DNA of 64,000 nucleotides from Euglena gracilis (lineage: Eukaryota > Euglenida > Euglenophyceae > Euglenales), in contig CP154955.1 in NCBI GenBank assembly GCA_039621445.1, positions 60,729,564 through 60,793,563 of the forward strand. The letters run 5' to 3'. The translations under genes were made by a program, and so were the position numbers. The notes beneath the pieces were generated by a model. It made no database searches and was not told where the DNA came from. It was given only the letters and a program-made list of their open reading frames with translations. Position 1 is the stretch's first letter; the number at the start of each line of letters is the position of its first letter. Below, piece by piece: positions 1-10,034 of this stretch.

Positions 1-120
1 TCGGTTGTTGTGGTTTTGGTGATCCTTTTGCTGCTTGCTGCTCGTGTTCGCGCCGCATCATTTCCACTAGTGACCGGATCTCGCTGTTTCGCGTCACTGT
101 TTCCATCTTGATCTGCTCCT
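1..120 (-). pseudogene. Family A Gag fragment at window edge
   Basis: This piece matches the coiled-coil part of the family A Gag gene at 38667-38786 with a few substitutions. It stops abruptly at about 120. A 15-base filler with a repeated GAGATGGT motif follows, and family B sequence begins at about 136. The A element continues to the left of the window, if the join is real. The A-to-B join here differs from the normal nested junction (LTR against the B RNase H end), so it marks a deletion or rearrangement. Confidence 0.8.
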
Positions 121-135
121 GAGATGGTGAGATGG

Positions 136-760
136 TGAGGATTTTTGTGGTAAAATATTACCACCGTTGCAAGAAATCATTTTTCGCGTATGTTTCTTCG
201 ATGCATTCGGAATGTCCGAATTCGCGGTGGGAAGGAAGCTCGGTAGCCCCCAGGGATACCCTGGTGGTTTCCGCAGTCAACGAGAGTGCAGGTCAGCACC
301 CCAAGTCAGCTGAATTCTGTTCGCGGATCACACGCGAATTTCACGGTGTGCTGGAAAATCCAGTATACGCGTGCGACATCGACCCCGCGATACGCGGCCC
401 GTTCGGTGTTTGTAAGATCGAGCTTAAGGAAGGAGCTAAACCAATGCACCGGAAATTTTTTCGTTGTTCGGGAGAACGCGAACAAGCTCTCAATGAAATG
501 ATTGAGAAGCTTATTCAGCACAAGTGGATTGTACCCTCGAAAAGCGAGTGGACATCCCAAACATTTGTTGTTCCTAAACCCCCAGACCACTGAGGTCAGA
601 AGAAATGGAGACTGGTGCTGGATTACCGGTACCTGAACTCCCAGACAAGGGATGATCCCTTCCCGCTCCCTGATCGAGGATCTGATCACCAAACAATCGG
701 AAAACCGGTTGCGGTCAATTTTCGATCTGGAGGACGGTTTTCACCAAACGCACTTGCACT
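136..760 (+). pseudogene. Family B RT N-terminal half, inverted (copy 0)
   Basis: The plus strand encodes the start of a Ty3/gypsy reverse transcriptase. A stretch ending in SEWTSQTFVVPKP is followed, after an in-frame stop and frame changes, by KKWRLVLDYRYLNSQTRDD and FDLEDGFHQTHLH (RT motif A region, catalytic Asp present). The rest of the B polyprotein is on the minus strand, so this block is inverted. The same arrangement occurs at 18701-19505, 41632-42436 and 55371-56176. This copy is cut at its 5' side by the junction at about 121-136. Confidence 0.8.
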
Positions 761-1749
761 GTTCCCGCCAGTGGGCGCCCGAATTGTTTCAAAACGGCTT
801 TCCGGCTTTTCGGCCGCTGCGAGCGGCGAAAGAGCCGCGGAAAACGGCTGAAAAGCCGTTCTTGAACGGCGAAGATGCCGTTTCTCCGTGCCGTTTTGGC
901 GGAAAGCCGTTTGGCCGGCGGCAATGGCACAAAAGCCGGTTTTTTTGTACTCCGTCGCGGAAAACCGACAAGGAAGGAAGAGACACCGCGGGCGAAGCAT
1001 TCAATAAGTTTTGGGGGAGGGTGCTTCCATAACACCGTATCACCCCAAAATTTATCAAATGCGTTGGAGTGTTGTGACCAATGGCGTGGCAAACGGGCAC
1101 GTGCACTGGATGAAAAGGCATCGCTTTCCAATGCCAAATCAAAGGAATCAGCCAATGTCGCGATTTTGGAAAACAAACGTTCCAAAATGCGATATTGACC
1201 AAAATTGAAAGCATTCCATACGCGTCTCGCGTATTCATGCACCCGATTTCCGGGTTGGAGTGTCGAAACACAATGAATGGATGCACAAACATGCGGGCTG
1301 TCTTCCACTACCTCAAGGGGTAATCCCAAGGGAGTTTGGACAGACTGGGGTTTTCCCCATTCCGCATCAAATTCATACCAAGTGTGATCGCGATTGAATT
1401 TAGAAATGACGCTTTTCGTGTTTCCAAACAACGAGGCTAATCCGCGTTGTTGGAGTACTCGGTGTATCTCTGCGCATTGCGGGCTACAACCAAGTGTATC
1501 CTTGGGTGTGGATTCCGTATTCGGAATTGCGATTAGTCTCGGATTTTCAACTAAACATCCACAATCGAAATCCGATTGGGTGGAAATTCTCCTGCAGTGC
1601 ACACATTGGAAGGAAGTGTGATGGTGTGACGGGTGTGCGTGTAAGTGGGTGTCGGTGGCATTAACTGCTGAGTCTTGTACAGGTGTGCCTGGATTCGGCA
1701 CAACTGGTGGGTAACGGAGTGGTGGTGTAGCTGGGCGACTACTCGACAC
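715..1749 (-). CDS. Family B spacer ORF, Cys-containing, unknown function (copy 0)
   Basis: This is an open frame of 344 codons between the protease and RT positions of family B. The first half has a CxxC...CxC pattern (FQCVHCRRI and FDCGC) and a CxxxC (CSPQC), which could bind zinc. The middle has protein-like composition (RGLASLFGNTKSVISKF, then HTWYEFDAEWGKPQS) and is conserved in the copies at 42465-43424 and 56206-57165. The last 90 or so codons run into the inverted-repeat block and the inverted RT and are probably not original coding. I do not recognise the domain. Confidence 0.45.
   Translation of the reverse strand: MSSSRPATPPLRYPPVVPNPGTPVQDSAVNATDTHLHAHPSHHHTSFQCVHCRRISTQSDFDCGCLVENPRLIAIPNTESTPKDTLGCSPQCAEIHRVLQQRGLASLFGNTKSVISKFNRDHTWYEFDAEWGKPQSVQTPLGLPLEVVEDSPHVCASIHCVSTLQPGNRVHEYARRVWNAFNFGQYRILERLFSKIATLADSFDLALESDAFSSSARARLPRHWSQHSNAFDKFWGDTVLWKHPPPKLIECFARGVSSFLVGFPRRSTKKPAFVPLPPAKRLSAKTARRNGIFAVQERLFSRFPRLFRRSQRPKSRKAVLKQFGRPLAGTVQVRLVKTVLQIEN
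790..955. repeat. Inverted-repeat-dense block at inversion breakpoint (copy 0)
   Basis: The block is built from short complementary words such as AAAACGGCTTTCCGGC, CGGCTTTTCGGCCGCT, AGCGGCGAAAGAGCCG and AAAACGGCTGAAAAGCCG, giving overlapping imperfect palindromes centred near 820. It lies directly right of the inverted RT segment in each family B copy. It could be a foldback-type repeat or a structured remnant. No family is recognised. Confidence 0.5.
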
Positions 1750-2382
1750 CGTACGTACTGCAGGCCTTTGGGCTTTCGTCTTGTGCGGGGGTACCGCTTC
1801 TCGCTTGCCCTACCTCATGTGGAACGCATGTAGGTGTGTCATTGGGTAGGGGGGAGGCTTTCTCCGTACCCCGGGTGTGGAAAACGGTTGCTGGTGTGGT
1901 GGATAACGGTGTTGCCATTGTGGATAACGGTGTTGGAAAAGTGGTGGTCATCATATTGGATGCCAACGGTGATGGTGGTTTGGGTGGCAAGGTTGAGGTG
2001 GGTGCTGTGCGCAAACCGTGGGAGTGGCGATCCACAACCAATCGGTACTGGCGTAAAAGTCGGTATACCAAAATTACGTCAGACCCGTGAACTCTGGAGT
2101 CGTAACCCCAAATATTGGTGAAATGTTGTAATTGTGGCCGGGTGAGTGATGCTTGGGGATGATGGGCAAGAGTATCTCGTGCACACATCACAAAGCACCA
2201 CCGCACATGGGGGTGTTATCCGCGGTTGTAATTTTGATCGGTTTCTTGGCGCTTACCAAGAGCGGGGTCGGTATCAACCACGACCAAAAAAGCAGTGCAG
2301 TGCGACAACCAGTGTAAACTAAAATTTGAACTTTGACGGAGAAATTTTGAATGCGTATTTCCGCTTGGACGAGTAATTCCAT
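1739..2382 (-). pseudogene. Family B aspartic protease (copy 0, catalytic Asp lost)
   Basis: A retropepsin-like segment reads KVQILVYTGCRTALLFW, where the intact copy at 57604-57798 has VDTGC. The catalytic Asp is thus Tyr here through one base change. Downstream, in another frame, DVILVYRLLRQYRLVVD matches the second protease motif (usually ILGxDFL). A frame change between the two halves is shared by all copies. The gene belongs to family B, upstream of the spacer. It is inactive in this copy. Confidence 0.6.
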
Positions 2383-2412
2383 TGGTGGTACGCAAAGTGA
2401 AGGGTTTGGCGG

Positions 2413-2788
2413 GTTTCTCGCTCAGTGTTGTGCAATACCTGCGGCCCACCAACTAAAGCAGTTTCGGGGCCCCAGGGTGACCGTGGTTGTGATAGCACAT
2501 CAACCAGGTCCTGGGGGATACAATATTTGTAACCCGATTCATTGCGAAAAACCAACCGTAAAGGTGAAAGAGTGTAATTGTCCAGCACTTCGCCATTACG
2601 AAGTCTGGTGACTATGGTGTCATCACCGGATCACGACTATAATCCCATTTGCAAAAGAACAGTGGGGAAGGGGACTCCGTGCGCGTAATACGCCGGGGCC
2701 CGGACGTGCTTCCACGTCGGCGCCTTCCGCGCACTGGTGCGACAAGGAATAGTTGTGAAACGGGAAAAGAATCCAAAAGATTATCCGC
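2413..2788 (-). pseudogene. Family B RNase H-integrase linker and integrase N-terminus (truncated)
   Basis: Reading from the 3' LTR of A copy 1, the minus strand continues the B polyprotein: ADNLLDSFPVSQLFLVAPV, then a frame with IVTRLRNGEVLDNYTLSPL and FRNESGYKYCIPQDLVDVL. This resembles the linker ahead of the HHCC zinc domain in Ty3/gypsy integrases. It ends at about 2413, where it is fused to the protease region of another B copy. It is the natural continuation of B at 17599 and above, once the A insertion is removed. Confidence 0.65.
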
Positions 2789-2793
2789 AGCGA

Positions 2794-3427
2794 GTTTCCC
2801 AGGGGGGGTCCCGGTCTCGCTGGGGTTCCGGCAGGGTGGGTCCCGGGTCACGGATCCGGCGAGGGGGGGTGCGCGGGTGGGCTCAGCCCCCACGGAGACC
2901 CTGGGAAGCTCCGTGGGTGCTTGGAATTGGATGGGGTCCATTTTTTAGTGTTCCCGGCGGCGGAGTGGAGGGGGGTGCCTCCTGCGATGCCTCTGGGGGT
3001 CTGCGGAGCCACTTAGGTGGGCCCTCGCAGGGGGGAAATTGAGGGGGGACAGAGGGGGGGCGTAAAAGACTGGGTGCTACGGGTTTTCAGGGGGTGCTTC
3101 CCACCCTTATAGCCACTTAGCCCAGCCAAATCCAGCAAGTACCTTTGAAATTGACTTGGGGCGCTCCTGGTAGGCCAATTCCTTGGTGTTTTCTTTGATC
3201 TCCTTGAAGGTAATTTCTCCTTTGGCAGTTTCCTTTGGCTTCTTTGAAATCTTTCAATTTGATTGAATTGAACAATTGAACTTGAACAATTGAATTCAAT
3301 GCACAAATCAGATTGAATCCATGGAAACAAGGGAGCCTGCGGAATGCAAATACAAAAAAGGGGGTGGTCAGGTAGTAGCGGAGGTTCCGCTACTTTGTGT
3401 GCGCATGCGCTCAGGCCGCCGCCCACA
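2794..3427 (-). repeat. 3' LTR of family A copy 1
   Basis: The 634-bp sequence matches the 5' LTRs at 16963-17598, 39873-40507 and 53635-54269. On the coding strand it starts TGTGGGCGGC and ends GGGAAAC. It carries the Gag start codon at 2941, and that frame continues past the LTR end directly into family B coding (109 codons in all, to 2612). Confidence 0.9.
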
Positions 3428-3437
3428 CTCCCCTTCC
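3428..3437 (-). other. Polypurine tract of family A
   Basis: On the coding strand GGAAGGGGAG lies immediately before the TGTGGG start of the 3' LTR, where plus-strand priming is expected. The TRIM at 45677-46703 has the near-identical GGGAGGGGAG in the same place. Confidence 0.8.
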
Positions 3438-6103
3438 TACCGAGGCGCCCGCCTCGCCTGCCTTTGGCTTACCACGGCGGCGAGGGGCGGGAGCGGTGCG
3501 CACCAGGCATCGAGTGCACCATGTACAAAAAAAAAGGGAAAGGAACGTTATAACTGAGGGATGCAAGAATGGGGCCGTTCTGAGGGAACTTCGGCCTGGG
3601 GGTCGGCTTTGGCTCCGCCGTCCCTCCACAGAGCCCCGGGCGCGGAGCGCTGTGTGGCTTCCCGCCGCAGCGGTGGAACCGGCTGCGGGCGGGGCTCTGT
3701 GGGCTCGGGTTGGGTGTGCGACCGACCGCCCACTCCCTGTTCGGAAGCGCCGGCAGCCTGGTGGGTGAGGATGTCGTCCAGGTTGACTTGCAGGCTGCGG
3801 CCAGGGAGTGGGTAAGGCAAGTGCGCTCCCCGGCGGGCCTGGGGGGCGTGCTTGGGCTCGCCCTTGGCCGGGGGGGTGGGGGCGTGCCTCGCTCGGCCTG
3901 GGCCGCGCCGCTTAGTGGCGGGCTGCCTCCTGGGTCTGGCTGGTCGGTCTGGTTAGTGTGCGTGCTCCTGGCCTGGCGCCCTGGGGGGGGGCGTTTTTTT
4001 TTTTTGGCCGCCCCCTGGGGGGGCGGGTTTTTCATTTTGGCCGCCCACCTGAGGGGGGGGCGGTTTATTCTTTGCGCCGCCCCCCTTGGAGGGCGCGGCG
4101 TTTTCTTTTTTGGCGCTGCACCCTGGGGGCGTGTGGTTTTTTTTTGGGCCGCCCCTGGAGGGGGGGGCGTTTTTTTTTTTTTTTTGGCGCCCCCCCTTTC
4201 TTTTTTGGGCTGCCCTGGGGGGTTTGGTGCCCCCTTCGTGCCCGGGGGGGAGGGGGGGTGCTGGTGTGCTTCTTCCGGAGCGCAATGTGCCTGGGCTCTC
4301 GCGTGCCTGGTCTGCCGGGTCTGGTTCCCCCCACGGGGGGGGGGGGGCTGCCTTGGGCGCGTGCGGTCCCCTCCCGTTGGGCGCTGGGGGGGGGCTCGCG
4401 TGTTGTGTGCGGCTTTGGGCTGCCCTGCCCCTTGTGCGGTGGGGCGTGCTCGCTGTGTGTCTTGGGCTGCCATGCGTGTGGAGGGGGGGGGTGCGCGCGG
4501 CGTGGCTGCCCTTCCCTGTGCTGGGGGGGGGGGCGTGCGCGCTCTCTGGGCTGCCCTTCTCTTGGTCCGGGGGGTGTCTGGCCTGCCTGCCCCCTCCGGG
4601 CCCCTTTGCTGGCTTGGCCCCTCTGGGCTCGTTGGTCTGCCCTGCTTCTGGTTTGCCCCTCGTGGTTCGTGGGGCCTTTGTCGTGGGGCTCGTCTTGCTT
4701 CTTGGCTCTGGGTTCCCCGCTCGTCCTGCGGTGGGGGTGGGGGTGGCTGGTCTCCTGTCTTTGGCTCTGGCTCTCCTGGGCTCTCCCGGCCTTTTGGCTG
4801 CCTGGTGGGTTTTGGTTGGGTGTCCCCTCCCGGGCTGGCTCGGGGGGGGGGTCCCGCCGGTTGGCTGGCTGGGGGGAGGGGTGCCCTGCCTTTGGCTGGC
4901 TGGGTCTGCCGGCTGGGGGTGTACCCTGCCCCTGGCTGGCTGGTGCTCGCTCGTGGCGCCTGGGGTGTGCATGCTCTGCGGGTGGCGTGCCTGCTCTTGC
5001 CCCCCGCTGTTGCCTGGCGCCCCTTCCCACCTGGGCCGGGGTGCCGTGGCCTTCCTTGAGGCCCGGGTTAGGGGGTTCGGTTGTCCGGGAAAAGAAAGAG
5101 TGAGACAGGGAAAAGGTGCGGTCCCGGGTCAACCCTCACCACAGGGTCAACCACAGCCTCCTGTGATGCTCGCCGAACCGCACTGCCCACAGCTGCGCTG
5201 CACTGTTGAATTGCGAAAATCTGACGACGGGCACCAGGATGCAGATAAAACGATACGGTAAACGATGCAGATTGAACAAAACGACGGTACTGCCCAAACC
5301 CCCTTACTCACCACAGGTTGGCAGCAGGCTTTTCCGCTTTCCCCCCCGCCCCCCTCAGGCTTGGGTAGCCGGGGCAAACGGGCGGCGGCCGGCTGGGTCC
5401 GGTCCGCCAGGTCGCACCGTGGGCCGGCTGGGCCTTTAGGGCCGGTCCCTCCGGTGGTGGGCCCCCTACCCGCCTGGGATGCGAGGGACGGGTCAAGCCT
5501 GGGTACGAACCGTCAGACCTGGGTGAGGCAGGCTCGGGCTCGGTGCCACACGGGCACTCACGGCTGCGTTGGGTCGCATGGTACCGTGCATGGGGTGGGA
5601 CGTGCCATGGGGGCACGTGTTCGGGCGGTGCTGCGTGGTGACTGGTCGTTGTGCTGCGGTGCGGTGCGGTGGGAGACGGGTCGGTGGGTCGGAGGCTGAG
5701 GTGAGGGGAACTGCGGGGCTGCGGGATTGGGGTGGCACTGGGGTACGGAGCTGATGTATGGGTTGTAGGGAGAGGTTGGGGAAGCTGGAAGCTGAGGGTG
5801 CTGTTGGAGGTGGGAGCTATGTTGAGGTTGCCGCTTCTGCCGTTGTCTAGGCCAGGTGGACCCGACCGGGCGCCTATGGTGGGCCTCTCTTTTGGCCTGC
5901 GTGGGCTTGGACGTTTTTGGGGCTCTCCCCTTCCTGGCTTGCTGTTCAATCGGCTGGTGTCGGTCTCTCCCGTTTCTCGTTGGGTGCTGTGGTGGCTCTT
6001 TGCCATTTTCTCTTGTGCTGGTGCGGTGTTTTTGTCTCTGCGGTTTTGCTGGCTCTCCTCTTGCTGGCGGCCCCGTCGCTGGGGTTCTGGGGGCTTCTGC
6101 CCC
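3438..6103 (-). other. Long G/C-rich 3' region of family A copy 1
   Basis: This is 2.7 kb between the integrase stop and the polypurine tract. It is extremely skewed, with G-runs of 7-12 bases on the plus strand. From 4790 to 6103 it is matched by copy 2 (27479-28804). A proline-rich minus-strand open frame (5308-6006; 232 codons) is also open at 27839-28651, but composition alone could explain that and no domain is recognised. The large Gly/Trp/Pro-rich open frames between 3469 and 5261 are low-complexity artefacts. I see no env-like signal peptide or membrane anchor. Confidence 0.6.
3990..4240. repeat. Array of GC hairpins separated by T tracts
   Basis: Five diverged units of about 45-55 bases each combine a self-complementary core (for example GCCGCCCCCTGGGGGGGCGG) with a run of 5-15 T on the plus strand. 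In the element transcript (minus strand) these would be C/G hairpins followed by A tracts. The plus strand is rich in G-quadruplex-capable runs. Confidence 0.6.
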
Positions 6104-8032
6104 TCACAGCTGCTGGTTCGCCTCCTTCTCCTCCCATGTCGACTCAGTGGGGGGCTGTGGCCACTTCTTGTCTTGCCTCGGTCCTCCTTCTACTGCTGAC
6201 AGCCACACCCTGGACACCTCTGTTGGGTGTTTGGCCAGATGGGCCATGACATCCTCCTTCAGGTTCTTCTTCTGGAAGTAATCAACGATGGGCTGACTGT
6301 AGCTGTGGAAGAAATGGTGCAGTGGTTCCCAGGTGAGTTCGGTGGAACCTTCCCACTGCACCTTGAACTCCAACTCTCCTCCTGGCGTTCTTCGGTGGGT
6401 CACCACTTTTTCGACGTTCCACTCATCGATCCCGGTTAGAGGATCTGACCGGGCCTGCTTGAAGTGGAATAGCTTCACCGGTGATCCCAGCTCTTCATCG
6501 CCCTCTGTGTACGCCTTCAGCTGGCATCGGTGTGCTTCTTGCATCCTTCCTTCCTGCAGCTCCACCACGTAGCCGTGCTCACTCCTCCTCTCCATCACGC
6601 GACATGGGCCCAGCCAGTAGCTCTCCAGCTTCTCCCCTGGCCTGCCCCTTGGCCGCAGGTACCACGCCTTGCTGCCCACTTGCAGTGGTGGCAACTCCTT
6701 GCGTCGCTTGTTCAACTGCTCGGTCTTTTTTTGATGCAACTGGTTCACGGTGTCTGCGACGTTCTTGTCTACCAGCTTCTGCCGCTCGAAGAAGCTCACT
6801 GCATCTTCGGCCTTGGTGCGTGGCTCGTAGGGGACACCAGCATACGGCCGGTGCCTTCCATAGAGCACTTCGTATGGTGACAGCTCGCTTGGTCCTTCTT
6901 TGTCGTTGAGGCGTTGGACTGCGATGGGGAGTGCTTCCACCCACGGAATTCCTTTCTCCTCGTGGATATGCAGCAGCTGCTTCTGCAGCTGTGCCCCCAT
7001 CTGCTCTGCTCTGCCGTTGGCGGGGTGGTCGTGTGCTTGGGAGTAAGCGTGCCGGACGCCTTGCAGGGCACACATGGTTCGCCACCACGCTCCTGCGAAG
7101 TGGGGCCCCCTGTCCGAGGTGAGCACGCTTGGGATCCCATGGGGCGACCACCACTTGCAGTACATCGCCTTTGCGACCTTGGCTGCCGTCAACCCCCTCG
7201 TGTGGTGTGCCGTGGCCACCACCCAGCCGCTGTGTCTGTCGACGCAGCCCGCGACGACATTGAACAGCTTGCCATCGAACTCCACCTCGGGCATCACAAA
7301 CAGGTCGATGCAGACGCTGGTCATGATGTGGGGCGGCACCGGTGTCGGTGTCACCTTCAGGTGCAGCGGCTGATGGGGGTGTTCCACTGCTTGGCAGTAC
7401 GTGCAGATTTTCTGCATCCTCTCGGCCAGCTTCTTTGCCTCCTCCTCGTCGGCGAACTGGAAGAAACGGTGAGCCTCCTTCATCAGCATCTCGCCTGCCC
7501 AATGGCCCGTTTGAGCATGCTGTGCTCTGAGGACTTTGCCCACCAGGCCCGTTGGCACGCACCAGACCCCATCCTTCAGGAGCCTCTTGTGTTCAACCCG
7601 GTAGCCCTTGGGCCACGGGTCTCCGATCTTGGTGTCGTGCCACACGGTTTGCCATCTGGGGCACTTCTCGTAGTGCGGTCCCCAGTCCATGGTGTAGATG
7701 TCGATGTCCTCCTCGGCGTCTGCGGGGTCGGTGATGGGATGATCAGGGGCAGATGTGGTTGGGGAGGATGTTGGAATGTCGGGTGATGATGAGGATGGTG
7801 AGGGTGCTGGGATACTGGAAGACGGAGGTTGCGGCTGCACGATAGAGGTTTCGGGATGTTCATGGGGTGATGAGGTTGTTGGGTCGGCGGTTGACGTTGT
7901 GGCATCCTTTTCCTTGGGTGTTTCTGCTGTGGGTGCTGTGATTTCTACCACGTCCTCCTCGTCCTCCACTGAGTCCTTGGCTGATTTGCTGCTGGTCTGT
8001 GGGACTGCTGGCTTTTCGTTTTTCTTTGGCAT
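6104..8032 (-). CDS. Integrase with C-terminal chromodomain, family A copy 1
   Basis: A 642-codon open frame. After a low-complexity start comes an HHCC zinc domain (QHAQTGHWAGE ... CTYC), then a DDE catalytic core: CIDLF (first Asp), TSDRGPHF (second Asp) and NGRAEQ (Glu), with exactly 35 residues between the second Asp and the Glu. The tail has a chromodomain (FKVQWEGSTELTWEPLHHF), as in chromoviruses, where it directs integration to marked chromatin. It inserts element cDNA into the genome. It is the C-terminal part of the pol polyprotein, so the start Met is probably internal. All catalytic residues are kept. Confidence 0.92.
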   Translation of the reverse strand: MPKKNEKPAVPQTSSKSAKDSVEDEEDVVEITAPTAETPKEKDATTSTADPTTSSPHEHPETSIVQPQPPSSSIPAPSPSSSSPDIPTSSPTTSAPDHPITDPADAEEDIDIYTMDWGPHYEKCPRWQTVWHDTKIGDPWPKGYRVEHKRLLKDGVWCVPTGLVGKVLRAQHAQTGHWAGEMLMKEAHRFFQFADEEEAKKLAERMQKICTYCQAVEHPHQPLHLKVTPTPVPPHIMTSVCIDLFVMPEVEFDGKLFNVVAGCVDRHSGWVVATAHHTRGLTAAKVAKAMYCKWWSPHGIPSVLTSDRGPHFAGAWWRTMCALQGVRHAYSQAHDHPANGRAEQMGAQLQKQLLHIHEEKGIPWVEALPIAVQRLNDKEGPSELSPYEVLYGRHRPYAGVPYEPRTKAEDAVSFFERQKLVDKNVADTVNQLHQKKTEQLNKRRKELPPLQVGSKAWYLRPRGRPGEKLESYWLGPCRVMERRSEHGYVVELQEGRMQEAHRCQLKAYTEGDEELGSPVKLFHFKQARSDPLTGIDEWNVEKVVTHRRTPGGELEFKVQWEGSTELTWEPLHHFFHSYSQPIVDYFQKKNLKEDVMAHLAKHPTEVSRVWLSAVEGGPRQDKKWPQPPTESTWEEKEANQQL

Positions 8033-8129
8033 GCTGCTGGCCTCTGTTGGGTCTGGTGGGTCTTGCTGTGCCTTTATGTGCTGGGCTTGGCGTCTCCATG
8101 TCGGTGGACCCCTTGGCTGTTGGTGCTGG

Positions 8130-8770
8130 CTAGTTCTTTTTCATCTGTGCTCGGGTGGTCACTGCCACTTCGGTGTTCTCGGTGGTTTTGTGCTTGAGTC
8201 GTATGATGCATACTTGCTTTTCTTCGGTGGCTGTGTCGATTGGGTGAGTGGCCTTTGGACACGATCTCTCCTCTTCCTTCTCCTTCTGGATTTGCTTTTG
8301 CATTTCTTTCGTGTCTTGATCGGTGCCATGCCAGGTGATGTCCTTGAAGCCTTGGCTGGCGGGATATGCCCATCTTGAGAGCGCATCTCCGATGGTGTTT
8401 GCTTGGCCTTGCACATGGATGACTTCCAGCCGGAAGGTGTTGAGCCTTGCATGCCACCTTGCTCGGCGGCCTTGTGGGCCGACTCCTGCGACATGCTCTT
8501 TGTACCACCCTTGTAGGCTCTTGTGGTCTGTCAGCACCAGCACCTCGTTGTCCAGAATGTACGGCGCCCACTTGTCCAGGGCGGAGACGATTGCATACGT
8601 CTCCTTGTCCCTGGTGTCCCACTTCTGCCGTTGGCCATCGGTGAGCTTGCGGCTCATGAAGGCCACGGGGATGGAGGCACCTGGCTTGATGTCCGCGAGG
8701 GACGGGAGTCCTTCCACCAGTGGGAACTGCTCCAGCGCCGCACCCACGCATAGTCCGATGCATCTGTCCG
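8130..8770 (-). pseudogene. RNase H and linker, family A copy 1
   Basis: The frame from about VGAALEQ holds the RNase H domain: KWDTRDKETYAIVSALDKW, VLVLTDHKSLQGW and the tail HVQGQANTIGDALSRW. It degrades the RNA strand of the RNA-DNA hybrid during reverse transcription. The upstream RT frame breaks at about 8748 through a one-base loss relative to copies 2 and 3. The frame then stops at a TAG just after the residues QMKKN, where copy 2 has CAG, so copy 1 is disconnected from its integrase. Confidence 0.8.
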
Positions 8771-10030
8771 AAGGACAAACGGCTTGGTGGGGTCCATGTG
8801 GTACAGCTCGAGGTCCGCCACGAGTGCCTGCTTCAGGCGCTCGAATGCCTTCTCTTCCTCCTTGGTCCATGTCACCGGGTGTTTGCTGCCTGCTTTGGCG
8901 AGCTTCCGGGGCAGCTTCAGCTTTTCCTGCAGCGGTGCCGCATATTCGGCGAACATTCGCACGTATCCGCTGTAATAATTGCACAGCCCCAAAAATGCCC
9001 GGAGGCTGGAGACGTTCTTGGGCAGCTCCCACTTCTGGACAGCTGCCAGCTTCCCTGGGGCTGGCGACCTTCTTCCTCCTCCCAGCACATGGCCGACAAA
9101 CTCCACTCGGCGCATGAACAGCTTGACCTTCTTGGGGTCCGAGACCCACTTGTCGCGCTCGAGGGCTGCCAGCGTCTCCCGGACATCTGCGGCATGGGCC
9201 TTCAGGAAGTCTTCTTCCGATTGGCCGACTTTTCTTTTGGTGCAGATGATGATGTCATCAAAGTACGGCCTTGAGTGCCTTTGCAGTCCGGCACACGTCG
9301 CATCGATGTCCCGTTGCAGCAGTGCCGGGCCCACATTGATCCCTTGTGGGACCACAGTCCACTGCCACAGGCCGCCCGGCATTTGGATGTTGGTGATTGG
9401 CCGGGACTCGGCGTCAAGGGCGACTTGATGGAAGGCATCCCGGAGGTCCACTGTGCTGAACAGCTCACATCTTGCTTGCTCGGCCACGATCTCCTCGGTG
9501 AGGGGCAGCGGGTAGCTGTCCGGCTGCAGCTGCTTGTTGGTGAGCGCGTAATCGCACACCAGTCTCCACTTCCCGCTTTTCTTTTTTGTTGGGAAGGGGG
9601 CTGCTCTCCACGGTCCCCTCCCGGGTTCCAGCTTGCCGTCCTTCCGGCACTCTGCCTCCATTTCCCTCAGGGCATCATGCCTTTCTCCTCTCAGGTGGAT
9701 CACTCTGCCCACCACTGGCACTGCTCCTGGCTTCAGCCTGAGCACGGCCTTGCCATGCGTCCCTCTTGCTGGGGGATTTGGCCACACTCTTTCCCGGAAG
9801 ACGCGTCCTGCGTATTCATCCAGGATTTCTTGCCGGAGCTTGGATGCCAGTGGATCTGGATGCTCGTCGTCTGACTGCACCACGCCTCTGATTTCCACCT
9901 GCTCGCCCTGCACTTGGAGGAGGTGCCTTGCTGCTTCCTGGAGTGCCTCGTTGTCGGAGATCTCCTCATCCGACGCACCTTCATCCTCCTCGGCTTCATG
10001 GATCTCTCCGGGAATGTACATCCGCATCTT
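8750..10030 (-). CDS. Reverse transcriptase, family A copy 1
   Basis: The Ty3/gypsy RT frame is open from about PGEIHEAEEDEG through the palm: WRLVCDYALTNKQLQPDSYP, FSTVDLRDAFHQV (motif A) and SRPYFDDIIICTK (motif C, YxDD form YFDD), then the thumb (FVGHVLGGGRR) and connection into the first RNase H Asp (LRTDASDYA). It copies element RNA into DNA. This is the only copy with RT unbroken past YFDD; copies 2 and 3 share a one-base loss there. A two-base loss at about 10030 separates it from the protease frame, and a one-base loss near 8748 ends it. Confidence 0.88.
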
Positions 10031-10034
10031 CTCA

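Noticed and set aside
3469-5261. Large Gly/Trp/Pro-rich open frames on both strands
   Set aside because: They are long only because the DNA is G/C-homopolymer-rich and poor in stop codons. All frames are open at once, composition is extreme and there are no domains.
5308-6006. Envelope-like gene after integrase
   Set aside because: Proline-rich low-complexity frame; no signal peptide, cysteine pattern or membrane anchor.
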